From: Pseudomonas putida
Lineage (GTDB): Bacteria; Pseudomonadota; Gammaproteobacteria; Pseudomonadales; Pseudomonadaceae
Length of the DNA: 64,000 nucleotides
Direction: 5' to 3'
NCBI RefSeq assembly: GCF_030159595.1
Contig: NZ_BSKJ01000004.1
Coordinates: 163,747 to 227,746 of the forward strand
Shown: piece by piece, positions 8,555 to 16,380 of the stretch
Layout: every line of letters begins with the position of its first letter
How positions within the stretch are numbered: position 1 is the stretch's first letter
The notes under the pieces: generated by a model
What the model was told of the DNA's origin: nothing
Databases searched by the model: none
Seen by the model: only the letters and a program-made list of their open reading frames with translations
Program-made: the position numbers and the translations under genes

Positions 8555-8650
8555 GCGCAACCCTTGGCCACAACTGTGCTGGTCCCTGCCGAAGGAATAG
8601 CCTTATGCTGTAACGAAATATGTCTAGAAAGCCTGAAGAAGGAAGCCGCA

Positions 8651-9535
8651 ATGCCGCTCAAGGACCTGCTGATCGCCCTGGTGGTGATTGTCGCCTGGGG
8701 AGTCAACTTCGTGGTCATCAAGGTTGGCCTCGAGGGCTTGCCGCCGATGTTGCTGGGGGCATTGCGCTTCTTGTTGGTGGCGTTCCCGGCGATCTTGCTG
8801 GTCAAGCGGCCCAAACTGCCGTGGCGCTGGTTGATCGCCTACGGTGCGACCATTTCGCTGGGCCAGTTCGCGTTCCTGTTCCAGGCCATGTACAGCGGCA
8901 TGCCGCCAGGGCTGGCCTCGTTGATCCTGCAGTCGCAAGCCTTCTTCACCCTCGGTTTCGCTGCGTTGTTCCTTGGTGAACGGCTGCGCCTGGCCAGCGT
9001 GCTGGGGCTGCTTGTAGCGGCCTGCGGCCTGGCACTGATTGGCAGTGAAGACGGCGGCCATGTGCCCCTGCTGGCGCTGGTGCTGACCCTGTGCGGCGGT
9101 GCGATGTGGGGCTTGGGCAATATCATCACCCGGCGGTTTGGTTCGGTTGACCTGGTGGCGCTGGTTATCTGGGGCGGGCTGATCCCGCCATTGCCGTTTC
9201 TGGCGTTGTCCTGGTGGCTGGAAGGCCCTGAGCGCATTGGCCATGCCTTGGTCAACATCAGCTGGAGCTCGGTGCTGGCGTTGGTGTACCTGGCCTTTGT
9301 CGCCACCATGCTTGGTTACAGCTTGTGGAGCACACTGTTGTCACGCCACCCAGCGGGCAAGGTGGCGCCGTTCTCGTTGCTGGTGCCGGTGATTGGCTTG
9401 AGTTCGTCGGCATTGCTGTTGGGCGAGCGGCTGACCGCCATCCAGGGCTGGGGCGCATTGCTGGTCATGGCCGGGTTGCTGGTGAACGTGTTTGGCGCTC
9501 GGCTTGGCCTGCGCTTGCGCGCGGCCAACGCGTAA
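8651..9535 (+). CDS. EamA-family (DMT) transporter
   Basis: The 294-residue protein is almost entirely hydrophobic with about ten membrane segments in two repeats of five. The first repeat starts LLIALVVIVAWGVNFVVIK, the usual EamA opening, and the second near LALVLTLCGGAMWGLGNII. EamA proteins of this kind export amino acids or other metabolites across the inner membrane. The ATG at 8651 follows AAGGAAG. Upstream open frame is intergenic. Substrate unknown. Confidence 0.88.
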   Translation: MPLKDLLIALVVIVAWGVNFVVIKVGLEGLPPMLLGALRFLLVAFPAILLVKRPKLPWRWLIAYGATISLGQFAFLFQAMYSGMPPGLASLILQSQAFFTLGFAALFLGERLRLASVLGLLVAACGLALIGSEDGGHVPLLALVLTLCGGAMWGLGNIITRRFGSVDLVALVIWGGLIPPLPFLALSWWLEGPERIGHALVNISWSSVLALVYLAFVATMLGYSLWSTLLSRHPAGKVAPFSLLVPVIGLSSSALLLGERLTAIQGWGALLVMAGLLVNVFGARLGLRLRAANA

Positions 9536-9604
9536 AGCCCATCCATCTGCTGGACTGCGCTCTGTTAGAATCGGCCTCTTTTGCCAGGCCAGCGGAGCGC
9601 ACCC

Positions 9605-9925
9605 ATGATCATTTCCACCACCAGCCAGCTTGAAGGCCGCCCGATTGCCGAATACCTGGGCGTGGTCAGCTCCGAATCAGTGCAGGGCATCAACTTCGTG
9701 CGTGATTTCTTTGCACGCTTTCGCGATTTCTTCGGCGGCCGTTCGCAAACCCTGGAGAGCGCGCTGCGCGAGGCGCGCGAGCAGGCCACCGAAGAACTCA
9801 AGGCACGGGCACGGCAGTTGCACGCCGATGCAGTAGTGGGTGTGGATTTCGAGATCAGCATGCCGTCGGTACAGGGCGGCATGGTCGTGGTATTTGCCAC
9901 CGGTACGGCAGTGCGCTTGAAGTAG
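9605..9925 (+). CDS. YbjQ / UPF0145 family protein
   Basis: This 106-residue protein has the family pattern: an N-terminal STTSQLEGRPIAEYLGVVS, a middle region with paired glycines (FGGRSQTLESALREAREQA) and ending DAVVGVDFEISMP and VVVFATGTAV. YbjQ proteins form small pentameric rings and are called heavy-metal-binding by annotation, without a firm function. The ATG at 9605 is preceded by GGAG. It stands alone on the plus strand. Confidence 0.9.
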   Translation: MIISTTSQLEGRPIAEYLGVVSSESVQGINFVRDFFARFRDFFGGRSQTLESALREAREQATEELKARARQLHADAVVGVDFEISMPSVQGGMVVVFATGTAVRLK

Positions 9926-10063
9926 AGCGCTCTGCCACTGGTCGGCTGCCGGGATCTTGTCCGGGCGGTCCGCAAATGACCAGCTAGTCTCATTTTCACA
10001 GGCCGCGTTTCCTGGGCAGCTCTTCTGGTTGCCGACGTGACCGCCACTGGAGGGAGACAGGGC

Positions 10064-10252
10064 ATGAGCGAATCCTTTTTCGAAGACCTGAACGATGCGT
10101 TCCCGATCAACAGCCAGGTGCGTTGCGGCCAGGCGGCCTTCCGCCTGGGGTTCGCCCACATGACGCTGGATGATTCCGAACAGCTCCAGCCTGCACACCT
10201 GCAGCGCAGCAAAAAAGGCCGCTTCATGCCGCGGGTTCCGCTGAAGAAGTGA
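10064..10252 (+). CDS. Short conserved-type protein of unknown function (62 residues)
   Basis: A strong GGAGGGAG site lies 7 bases before this ATG, and the frame ends just before a good terminator, so it is very likely a real gene. The protein (starting MSESFFEDLND) is acidic at the N-terminus and basic at the C-terminus (LQRSKKGRFMPRVPLKK), with no membrane segment. I do not recognise the family. The basic tail could contact nucleic acid, which is only a suggestion. Confidence 0.65.
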   Translation: MSESFFEDLNDAFPINSQVRCGQAAFRLGFAHMTLDDSEQLQPAHLQRSKKGRFMPRVPLKK

Positions 10253-10270
10253 TCCCGCCCCAGTACATGA

Positions 10271-10293
10271 CCCCGCCGAATGGCGGGGTTTTT
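10271..10293 (+). terminator. Rho-independent terminator
   Basis: CCCCGCC, loop GAAT, GGCGGGG is followed directly by a run of five T. It lies 18 bases after the stop of the 62-residue gene and closes that transcript. Confidence 0.85.
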
Positions 10294-10394
10294 ATTGCGC
10301 TTTGTTGATCCGCCTCATGGCATTGCCGGGTAGCACTCGCCGGCTGGCCGAGGTTGTGGTTTTCTGGCGGGGCATTCCAGTAACGGAGGATTGA

Positions 10395-10706
10395 ATGCTC
10401 ATGCGAGTCAGGGAACAGACCTATTGGCAATGGGCCGACGCACAGCTGCACAGCCGCAGCCACGATGAAGCCCTCAGTGATGGCACCACGCTGGATGTGC
10501 AGGTGCGCCTGTCACGTCTGGGGGCTACCCAGTTGTTTTTGGGGTTGTACGCTGAAGATGGGCGCGCTTTGCTGGAGGAGTACTACCCAACACGGCCGGG
10601 TGAGACCATGACCCGCGCCCTGGTGTGGGGCGTCGACCGTGCCCGGGCGATGGCAACCGGTGCCTTGCCCTTGCCAGAAACCCGCAACCAGCTGCGCCAT
10701 GCATGA
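10395..10706 (+). CDS. Hypothetical protein (103 residues)
   Basis: The ATG at 10395 is preceded by GGAGGA at a good distance. The predicted protein is soluble and mixed in charge (MRVREQTYWQWADAQLHS at the start, EEYYPTRPGETMTRALVWGV near the middle). No known domain was recognised. It lies alone between two terminators. Its coding pattern (high GC in third positions) agrees with neighbouring genes, so it is probably a real Pseudomonas gene of unknown role. Confidence 0.65.
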   Translation: MLMRVREQTYWQWADAQLHSRSHDEALSDGTTLDVQVRLSRLGATQLFLGLYAEDGRALLEEYYPTRPGETMTRALVWGVDRARAMATGALPLPETRNQLRHA

Positions 10707-10732
10707 AAAAGCCCGGCCAAAGTGGGCCGGGC
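10706..10732 (-). terminator. Rho-independent terminator for the minus-strand hypothetical gene
   Basis: Read on the minus strand, GCCCGGCC, a 6-base loop and GGCCGGGC are followed by five T. It lies about 20 bases after the end of the minus-strand gene that stops at 10753, and touches the stop codon of the opposite gene. Confidence 0.75.
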
Positions 10733-10752
10733 TCAGGTAAAGGCGGGAACCC

Positions 10753-11082
10753 TCAGTTAAGCGGTTCGATCACCTTGACTGCCTGCTGCTCACGGGCAGC
10801 GGGCCATTCTTGTTGCAGGGTCTGCAGCACGCGGCCAACGAACTCGGTGTCGGCGGCGGCCTTCTTGCCAACGTAGCCTTGGCCACGGCGGTAGACCTTG
10901 AAGCGGGCACGCATGCTGGGCAGGTGCTCTTCAAATTCATCTTCGATGGTGTTAGGTGGCAGGCGGTCGAGGCGCACTTCACCGGTTTGGCTGACCCACA
11001 GCAGGTGGTCGTCAAGGCTGTCTTTGCGTACGGCGAACAGCTGGGCCAATTGGTCGATAGTCGGATTGTTGTTCAAGTTCAT
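10753..11082 (-). CDS. Hypothetical protein (109 residues)
   Basis: The protein starts MNLNNNPTIDQLAQLFAV and has a lysine/arginine-rich centre (RARFKVYRRGQGYVGKKAAAD) with no membrane helix. I chose ATG 11082 because GGGGGC then sits at ribosome-site spacing; an adjacent in-frame ATG at 11085 is possible. No family recognised. A perfect palindrome at 11126-11144 lies 44 bases before the start and may control it. A terminator follows the gene. Confidence 0.65.
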   Translation of the reverse strand: MNLNNNPTIDQLAQLFAVRKDSLDDHLLWVSQTGEVRLDRLPPNTIEDEFEEHLPSMRARFKVYRRGQGYVGKKAAADTEFVGRVLQTLQQEWPAAREQQAVKVIEPLN

Positions 11083-11385
11083 CATAAAGCCCCCATTACC
11101 CATTCGTAGGTGATTTTCACAGTTGGCGCTACACGGTGTAGCGCACTACCAAGGCTGCTACAGCAGCATCGCAACAGGGGCTTTCTCACGCTGCCTTTTG
11201 GACAGTTTCCCTCTCCACGGACGGCCTGCGTTACCGCGCAGGCCGTCTGGAACACCCTTGCCACCGCTCCCGATCGGGGAGACGGCTTCATCATGCACAA
11301 GGGCGATGAACGGCGTCAACCATTTTGTAGTGAATATTTTCTGGCACTACATTTCTGTCGTTTTGTTCGACAATCGCTGCTCGCA
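11083..11385. other. 303-base intergenic region with three inverted repeats
   Basis: No convincing gene is seen here, between the end of the beta-lactamase gene and the start of the minus-strand hypothetical gene. It contains a perfect 9+1+9 palindrome (11126-11144), an 11-bp hairpin with a 6-base loop (11220-11247) that could terminate or pause the beta-lactamase transcript although it has no T-run, and a spaced repeat TGTAGTG / CACTACA (11326-11351). Confidence 0.6.
11126..11144. promoter_or_regulatory. Perfect 19-base palindrome, candidate operator
   Basis: GCGCTACAC, one central base, GTGTAGCGC is perfectly symmetric. It sits 44 bases upstream of the start at 11082 on the minus strand, where a promoter should lie. 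Related half-sites (CACTACA) recur at 11345-11351 and 11394-11400. The binding protein is unknown. Confidence 0.45.
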
Positions 11386-12528
11386 CTACAGTCCGGACAG
11401 TATCTCGAAGGCGGCGCGCACCCGCGCTTCGTTCGGGTAGTTTCGATTGGCCAGCAACACGACAGCCAGCTGTTCGGAAGGCACGAACGCGGCGTAGGCA
11501 CCAAAACCGTTGGTTGAACCGGTCTTGTTGTACCACGCAGCCGGCTGGGCGGGCAGGGTCGGTTGCAAGCGTGTGGTGGCTTGCGGTTCACGGATCAGCC
11601 GCGGGCTGTTGCCATCGACCAGCGTGGCCAGCGTTACCGGGTAGGGGTAGCGCTCCCAGCCCAGCCCCTGCGTCATGGCGCCGACCTGGAAGTAGCCCTG
11701 TTGGGTGATGGCGGTGGCTGACGCCAGTGCCGGTGGCAGGCCCTGCGGCTGCATGTGCAGGCGCACATAGCGCAGCAGGTCGCTGGCACTGGTCTTGATG
11801 CCGTAAGCCTCGTCGGCGTAAGGGCCAGGGCCGACGCGCACCGGTTTGTCGGTGGCGTCGTAGCCCTGGGCATAAAGCCCTTGGGCACTGGCCGGGACGT
11901 GCAGGTAGGTGTTTTCCAGGCCCATCTTCGGCAGCAGGCCATCGGTCATCAGCGTGGCGAACGGTTGATGCTGTGCGCGGGCTGCAAGGTCGCCGAACAA
12001 GCCCAGGCTAGGGTTTGAGTAGCAACGTTGGGTGCCTGGTTTGGCACGAGGCTGCCAATGGCGGAAGAAATCGACTACCTGCTGCGGCGTCTGCACGTCG
12101 TCCGGGAACTGCAACGGCAGGCAGTCGGCGCTGTAAGCACCCAATTCCAGTACGGTCGCGTTACCGATAGGGGATCCGCCCAGTGCCGGGTGATAGCGCT
12201 TGGCCGGGGCCTCGAAGTCCAGTTGGCCCTCGGCACTGGCCAGTGCGGCCAGGGTGGCCGTGTAGGTCTTGCTCAGTGAGCCGATCTCAAACAGCGTGTC
12301 TCGGCTAACCGGCACGTTCTCGGCCTTGCTGGCAACGCCGTAGCTGAAGTAGTGCGCGTGGTCGCGTGCGTAGATCGCCACCGCCATGCCGCTGATGCCT
12401 TGCGCCTGCATCAGTGGACGGATGATGCGGTCTACCTTGGCTTGCAGCTGGTCGTCGGCCTGGGCGCTGGCATGGCCCAAGGTGAGGGTAATGGAGGCCG
12501 CAAGCGCGGTCAGGCGGGAGAGGGGCAT
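11386..12528 (-). CDS. ampC: Class C beta-lactamase (AmpC)
   Basis: The 380-residue precursor has a Sec signal peptide (about residues 1-24, ending SAQA) and all three serine beta-lactamase motifs: SLSK at 84-87 with nucleophile S84, YSN at 170-172, and KTG at 335-337. Length and spacing match AmpC cephalosporinases, which hydrolyse beta-lactams in the periplasm. The related sequence LPLQFPDD after the second helix is the class C hallmark in slightly altered form. No ampR gene is adjacent, so regulation is not local. Chromosomal AmpC is normal for the genus. Confidence 0.92.
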   Translation of the reverse strand: MPLSRLTALAASITLTLGHASAQADDQLQAKVDRIIRPLMQAQGISGMAVAIYARDHAHYFSYGVASKAENVPVSRDTLFEIGSLSKTYTATLAALASAEGQLDFEAPAKRYHPALGGSPIGNATVLELGAYSADCLPLQFPDDVQTPQQVVDFFRHWQPRAKPGTQRCYSNPSLGLFGDLAARAQHQPFATLMTDGLLPKMGLENTYLHVPASAQGLYAQGYDATDKPVRVGPGPYADEAYGIKTSASDLLRYVRLHMQPQGLPPALASATAITQQGYFQVGAMTQGLGWERYPYPVTLATLVDGNSPRLIREPQATTRLQPTLPAQPAAWYNKTGSTNGFGAYAAFVPSEQLAVVLLANRNYPNEARVRAAFEILSGL

Positions 12529-12647
12529 GGAGGGGGCCTTTTGTGGAGCATGTCCGTTGAGCGATACCGCTGGGCGTTCCGGCGTTAGCGGCGAGAAACC
12601 AAAGACCTTATCGTCCCCCCTTGCACAATGACAAGATGGACACAGTG

Positions 12648-13640
12648 ATGAAGTATTTGCGCATGTTATTCGACAATTTCACCCTGGCCTTGCTCGGGGT
12701 GGTGCTTATCGCCAGCGTGCTGCCTTGCTCGGGCGACGGCGCGGTGTATTTTGGCTGGCTGACCAACCTGGCCATCGGCCTGTTGTTCTTCCTGCATGGC
12801 GCCAAACTGTCGCGCGAGGCGATCATCGCCGGAGCCGGGCACTGGCGCCTGCATCTGCTGGTGTTCTCCTGCACCTTCGTGCTGTTCCCATTGCTGGGCC
12901 TGGCGTTCAAACCGCTGTTCGTTCCGCTGGTGGGCAACGAGCTGTACCTGGGCGTTCTGTACTTGTGCGCCCTGCCGGCTACCGTGCAGTCAGCCATTGC
13001 CTTTACCTCGCTGGCGCGTGGCAATGTGCCGGCGGCCATTTGCAGTGCGGCAGCGTCCAGCTTGCTGGGCATCTTCCTGACACCGTTGCTGGTGATGATG
13101 TTGCTGGGCGCCAGTGGCGACACCGGCTCAGGTCTGGATGCCGTGCTGAAGATCACACTGCAACTGCTGGTGCCCTTCGTAGCTGGGCAGGTTGCACGGC
13201 GCTGGATTGGTGCCTGGGTCAAGCGCAACGCGCGCTGGCTGAAGGTTGTGGACCAGGGCTCGATTTTGCTGGTGGTCTACACAGCTTTCAGTGAGGCCGT
13301 GGTGACCGGGTTGTGGCACACGGTGTCGCCGCAGCACTTGGCAGGGTTGTTCGCGGTGTGCGGGATTTTGTTGGCGGTGGTGCTGTTCGGCACCCGCCTG
13401 CTTGGCAAGGTGCTGGGCTTTGACCTGGAAGACCGTATCACCATCCTGTTCGCCGGCTCCAAGAAGAGCCTGGCGACCGGCGTGCCGATGGCCCAGGTGC
13501 TGTTCGTGGGCAGTGGCATTGGTGCGATGATCTTGCCGCTGATGCTGTTCCATCAGATCCAGCTGATGGTCTGCGCGGTGCTGGCGCAGCGTTATGCCAG
13601 CCGAGAGCTAGCAACTGAAGAGGCTTCGGTGGCGTCCTGA
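12648..13640 (+). CDS. Bile acid:sodium symporter family transporter (YfeH-like)
   Basis: About 330 residues with roughly ten membrane segments. Family landmarks include FFLHGAKLS in the second segment, CALPATVQSAIAFTSLARGN (the crossover region with polar residues) and ILFAGSKKSLATGVPM in the later crossover helix. Members move organic anions with sodium; bacterial YfeH-type substrates are mostly unknown. I placed the start at ATG 12648; no good ribosome site is visible, and ATGs at 12621 and 12636 in the same frame are alternatives. It is divergent from ampC. Confidence 0.85.
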   Translation: MKYLRMLFDNFTLALLGVVLIASVLPCSGDGAVYFGWLTNLAIGLLFFLHGAKLSREAIIAGAGHWRLHLLVFSCTFVLFPLLGLAFKPLFVPLVGNELYLGVLYLCALPATVQSAIAFTSLARGNVPAAICSAAASSLLGIFLTPLLVMMLLGASGDTGSGLDAVLKITLQLLVPFVAGQVARRWIGAWVKRNARWLKVVDQGSILLVVYTAFSEAVVTGLWHTVSPQHLAGLFAVCGILLAVVLFGTRLLGKVLGFDLEDRITILFAGSKKSLATGVPMAQVLFVGSGIGAMILPLMLFHQIQLMVCAVLAQRYASRELATEEASVAS

Positions 13641-13650
13641 CAGGGCCCTA

Positions 13651-13729
13651 TCGCCGGCAAGCCAGCGCCCACAGGAACTGCACAGGGCTCAGGCCTGTGA
13701 GCGTCCTGTGGGCGCTGGCTTGCCGGCGA
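13651..13729. repeat. Inverted pair of REP elements
   Basis: A 26-base arm (13651-13676) is repeated as an exact reverse complement at 13704-13729. The core GCCGGCAAGCCAGCGCCCAC is a REP type common in P. putida-group genomes. It lies between the convergent symporter and HExxH-protein genes, where such elements may act as terminators or RNA stabilisers. Confidence 0.85.
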
Positions 13730-13752
13730 TGGGCTGCAAAGCAGCCCCATTC

Positions 13753-14364
13753 CTACCTGGCTTGGCCTGAAGCGCGTTCGCGCAGTGCCTTGCCCACCTC
13801 GGCCTCGATCTTGTAGGCCGGCCCCTCCAGGTCGTCGTAATTGCGCGTATAGCGCCGGGCGAACTCATCCACGCCCAGTTCCTGATACTGCTGCACATGC
13901 TTGAGCTCATGTGCCCACAGGGCCACGTTATCTTCGGCATCTTCGGCATCTTCGGCATCTGCGGCCCGGCGGAAGATGATCGTGTCGATCAGCGTCACAG
14001 CGTTCACGTCAGGGTTTTGCAGCAACGCATTGGCTGCGCTCATCTGTTGTTCATCACCCACCCGGAAGCGCGCTGCGTCGAGCACGGCAAAGTCGTACCA
14101 GGGCTCGAGTTGCGCCCGGATATGCAGCGGGATTGGCTCGACGCCTTCGGCGGTGGCCTCATCCCTGGCCTGGCGCAAGGCGAACGTCAGGCTGGACGAC
14201 GCCATGACCTCCACATCCTTGAGAATCTGGCCGGCCTGCCCAGGGTCTATCGGCGCACAAAAACACCCCATCAGGCACACTTGATATTGCCCGGGTGGGC
14301 ACGCTTGTTCGGCAAGCACAGGCAGCGCCAGCGTGACGCCTAGCAGCAGGCTAATCCGCTTCAT
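13753..14364 (-). CDS. Secreted HExxH protein, putative zinc metallopeptidase-like (DUF4157-like)
   Basis: The 203-residue precursor has a signal peptide (MKRISLLLGVTLALPVLA) followed by a cysteine-rich N-terminus (C22, C30, C34, C36). HELKHVQQYQELG at 152-164 is an HExxH motif with the surrounding pattern of eCIS-core/DUF4157 proteins; E188 in YKIEAEV is a possible third ligand. Proteolysis is not shown. A 9-base tandem repeat encodes AED-AED-AED just before the motif (137-145). Its ATG lies 14 bases inside the end of the upstream TetR gene, so the two are translated together. The substrate is unknown. Confidence 0.7.
   Translation of the reverse strand: MKRISLLLGVTLALPVLAEQACPPGQYQVCLMGCFCAPIDPGQAGQILKDVEVMASSSLTFALRQARDEATAEGVEPIPLHIRAQLEPWYDFAVLDAARFRVGDEQQMSAANALLQNPDVNAVTLIDTIIFRRAADAEDAEDAEDNVALWAHELKHVQQYQELGVDEFARRYTRNYDDLEGPAYKIEAEVGKALRERASGQAR
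13930..13965. repeat. 9-base tandem repeat inside the HExxH-protein gene
   Basis: Three perfect copies of ATCTTCGGC (13930-13956) are followed by a fourth with one change. The unit is a multiple of three, so copy-number change alters the number of Ala-Glu-Asp triplets without breaking the frame. Confidence 0.85.
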
Positions 14365-14914
14365 GCAGGGCCTTTTCGACAAACTGGCGGCTTGCGTCCA
14401 GCACCTGCGACTGAACGTGTTCAGTGGCTAGCATGCGCCCGACCATCAACGCACCGACGCATTGGCTGATCAGTACCCACGCCAATTGCTCATCCTCCAG
14501 GGTCGTGCTCCAGGCCTGGTGCAGTTCGACCAGCCAGTGCTCGGCCACTTCACGTACCGGTGCTCCGGCCCGGGCAATTTCCACCCCCAGCGGCGGCAGT
14601 GGGCAGCCACCCTCGGCATTGTGCAGGTGGGCCAGGCTCAGGTACTGCTGCAGGCAGCGGCCAAGCCGCTCGCGGCTTGCGCCCGAATTGGCCAGGCGTG
14701 CCAAAGGGCTGTTGCACAGCTCCTGGTGCACCACTTCAGTGAACAGGTCGTCTTTTGACGGGAAGTGGTTGTAGAAGGCGCCGCCGGTCAGGCCGATCGC
14801 TTTCATCAGCCCGGCCACGCCGGTGCTGGAAAAGCCACCACGCTTGGCCAGCGCGCCGCTGCTGGCCAGCAGCCGCTCGCGGGTTTGCTGTTTATGTTCA
14901 TTGGAATAGCGCAT
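14351..14914 (-). CDS. TetR-family transcriptional regulator
   Basis: The 187-residue protein has a typical TetR N-terminal DNA-binding domain (RERLLASSGALAKRGGFSST then GLTGGAFYNHFPSKDDLF) and a divergent ligand domain. It resembles the AcrR/NemR-like group that controls oxidoreductases. The gene diverges from the SDR gene, and a perfect 13-base palindrome lies between them (14968-14980), a probable binding site for self-control and control of the SDR-isomerase pair. It overlaps the HExxH-protein gene by 14 bases. Confidence 0.9.
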   Translation of the reverse strand: MRYSNEHKQQTRERLLASSGALAKRGGFSSTGVAGLMKAIGLTGGAFYNHFPSKDDLFTEVVHQELCNSPLARLANSGASRERLGRCLQQYLSLAHLHNAEGGCPLPPLGVEIARAGAPVREVAEHWLVELHQAWSTTLEDEQLAWVLISQCVGALMVGRMLATEHVQSQVLDASRQFVEKALHEAD

Positions 14915-14967
14915 TCACATGCCTCTGCGGGCGGGCTTGACGATGACCGTGATCTTAACATAGCGTT

Positions 14968-14980
14968 CGTTTACTAAACG
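14968..14980. promoter_or_regulatory. Candidate TetR operator between divergent genes
   Basis: CGTTTACTAAACG is a perfect palindrome with centre at 14974, placed in the 89-base gap between the divergent TetR and SDR genes. Flanking bases extend the symmetry imperfectly. Position and size fit a TetR dimer site overlapping both promoters. Confidence 0.6.
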
Positions 14981-15003
14981 ATCATTCACCAATGGAGGCG
15001 AGC

Positions 15004-15735
15004 ATGGCAGAACAACAAAAAGTAGTGCTGGTGATCGGTGCGGGCGACGCCACCGGGGGCGAGATTGCCAAGCGCTTCGCCCGGGAGGGCTATGTCGCAT
15101 GCGTGACCCGGCGCCAGGCGGAAAAGCTGCAACCGCTGCTGGATGAAATACGCGCCGCGGGCGGCCAGGCGCACGGTTTTGGCTCCGATGCACGCAAAGA
15201 GGATGAGGTGGCGGCGTTGGTAGAGACCATCGAACGCGATATCGGCCCGATCGACGCTTTTGTTTTCAATATCGGTGCCAATGTGCCTTGCAGTATTCTT
15301 GAGGAGACCCCGCGCAAGTACTTCAAGATCTGGGAAATGGCCTGCTTTGCCGGTTTTCTCACCGCTCAAGCGGTTGCCCGGCGCATGGTCCAGCGTGAGC
15401 GCGGCACTATCCTGTTCACGGGTGCCACCGCAGGCACCCGTGGTGCGGCAGGTTTCGCGGCTTTCGCCGGGGCAAAGCACGGCTTGCGTGCCCTGGCCCA
15501 GAGCATGGCTCGCGAACTGGGGCCGCGGAATATCCATGTCGCGCATGTGGTGGTGGACGGGGCCATCGACACCGCCTTCATCCGCGACAGCTTTCCCGAG
15601 CGCTATGCCCTCAAGGACCAGGATGGCATCCTCGCCCCGGCGCACATTGCCGACAGCTACTGGTTCTTGCACGCCCAACCGCGTGACGCCTGGACATTCG
15701 AACTGGACCTGCGCCCCTGGATGGAACGCTGGTAA
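15004..15735 (+). CDS. Short-chain dehydrogenase/reductase fold protein lacking catalytic Ser and Tyr
   Basis: The 243-residue protein has an SDR nucleotide-binding start (VIGAGDATGGEIAKRF, 10-25) and an NxG motif (NIGAN, 89-93). At the active site the order is TGATAGTRG (139-147) then FAGAK (154-158). Classical SDRs have Ser at the position of A141 and Tyr at F154, so both are replaced while K158 is kept. It may therefore bind NAD(P) without ordinary dehydrogenase chemistry. ATG 15004 follows GGAGG. It is co-transcribed with the downstream DsbA-fold enzyme and faces the TetR gene. Confidence 0.8.
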   Translation: MAEQQKVVLVIGAGDATGGEIAKRFAREGYVACVTRRQAEKLQPLLDEIRAAGGQAHGFGSDARKEDEVAALVETIERDIGPIDAFVFNIGANVPCSILEETPRKYFKIWEMACFAGFLTAQAVARRMVQRERGTILFTGATAGTRGAAGFAAFAGAKHGLRALAQSMARELGPRNIHVAHVVVDGAIDTAFIRDSFPERYALKDQDGILAPAHIADSYWFLHAQPRDAWTFELDLRPWMERW

Positions 15736-15765
15736 GCCCCTCTCACCAAGCAAGGACCGAGACCC

Positions 15766-16380
15766 ATGCACAAGACTGTCGATTTCTATTTTGACCTGGG
15801 CAGCCCGGCCAGCTACCTGGCCTGGACACAACTGCCGGGCCTGTGTGCTCGCCAGGGTGCGACTCTGCGCTACCGGCCAATGCTGCTGGGAGGGGTTTTC
15901 CAGGCGACTGGCAATGCTTCGCCGGCCATGATCCCGGCCAAGGGCCGCTACCTGTTCACCGACCTGGCGCGCTTTGCAGCACGTTATGGCGTGCCGTTCG
16001 GCATGCCGCCGGGGTTCCCGATCAATACGCTGAGCTTGATGCGCGGCGTGATGGGCATCCAGTTGCATTCACCGGAGCGGTTCGAGTCATTGCTGTCGGC
16101 GCTGTTCAATGGGCTGTGGGCGCAGCGCCGCAACCTTGGCGACAGCGCCGTTCTGGATGAAGCATTGACCCAGGCAGGCTTCGATCCGCAGGCGTTTCAT
16201 GCACTGACGGCTGACAGTGAAGTGAAGGCGGCGCTCAAGCACGCGACCGAGGCGGCAGTGGTGCGTGGCGTGTTTGGTGCGCCGACCTGTTTTGTGGGTG
16301 AAACGATGTTCTTTGGGCAGGACCGACTGGATTTTGTCGAGGAGGCGTTGAGTCAAGGGGCTAGCAGCTTTTCCAGCTGA
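15766..16380 (+). CDS. 2-hydroxychromene-2-carboxylate isomerase / DsbA-fold (kappa GST-like) protein
   Basis: The 204-residue protein matches the HCCA isomerase family. It starts VDFYFDLGSPASYLAW, with the catalytic-type serine at S13, and contains FGMPPGFPINTLSLMRG and GVFGAPTCFVGETMFFGQDRL near the C-terminus. Members are glutathione-dependent isomerases or transferases of the kappa GST fold, used in aromatic breakdown and detoxification. It lies 30 bases after the SDR gene in the same operon. No other aromatic catabolic genes are nearby, so a detoxification role under the TetR regulator is the best guess. Confidence 0.82.
   Translation: MHKTVDFYFDLGSPASYLAWTQLPGLCARQGATLRYRPMLLGGVFQATGNASPAMIPAKGRYLFTDLARFAARYGVPFGMPPGFPINTLSLMRGVMGIQLHSPERFESLLSALFNGLWAQRRNLGDSAVLDEALTQAGFDPQAFHALTADSEVKAALKHATEAAVVRGVFGAPTCFVGETMFFGQDRLDFVEEALSQGASSFSS

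Noticed and set aside
13930..13965. Tandem repeat considered as a CRISPR or VNTR locus
   Set aside because: Units are 9 bases with no spacers, inside a coding frame, so it is a coding microsatellite, not CRISPR.
14986..16068. A 360-codon minus-strand frame
   Set aside because: It is antisense to the SDR and DsbA-fold genes; no ribosome site and no domain.
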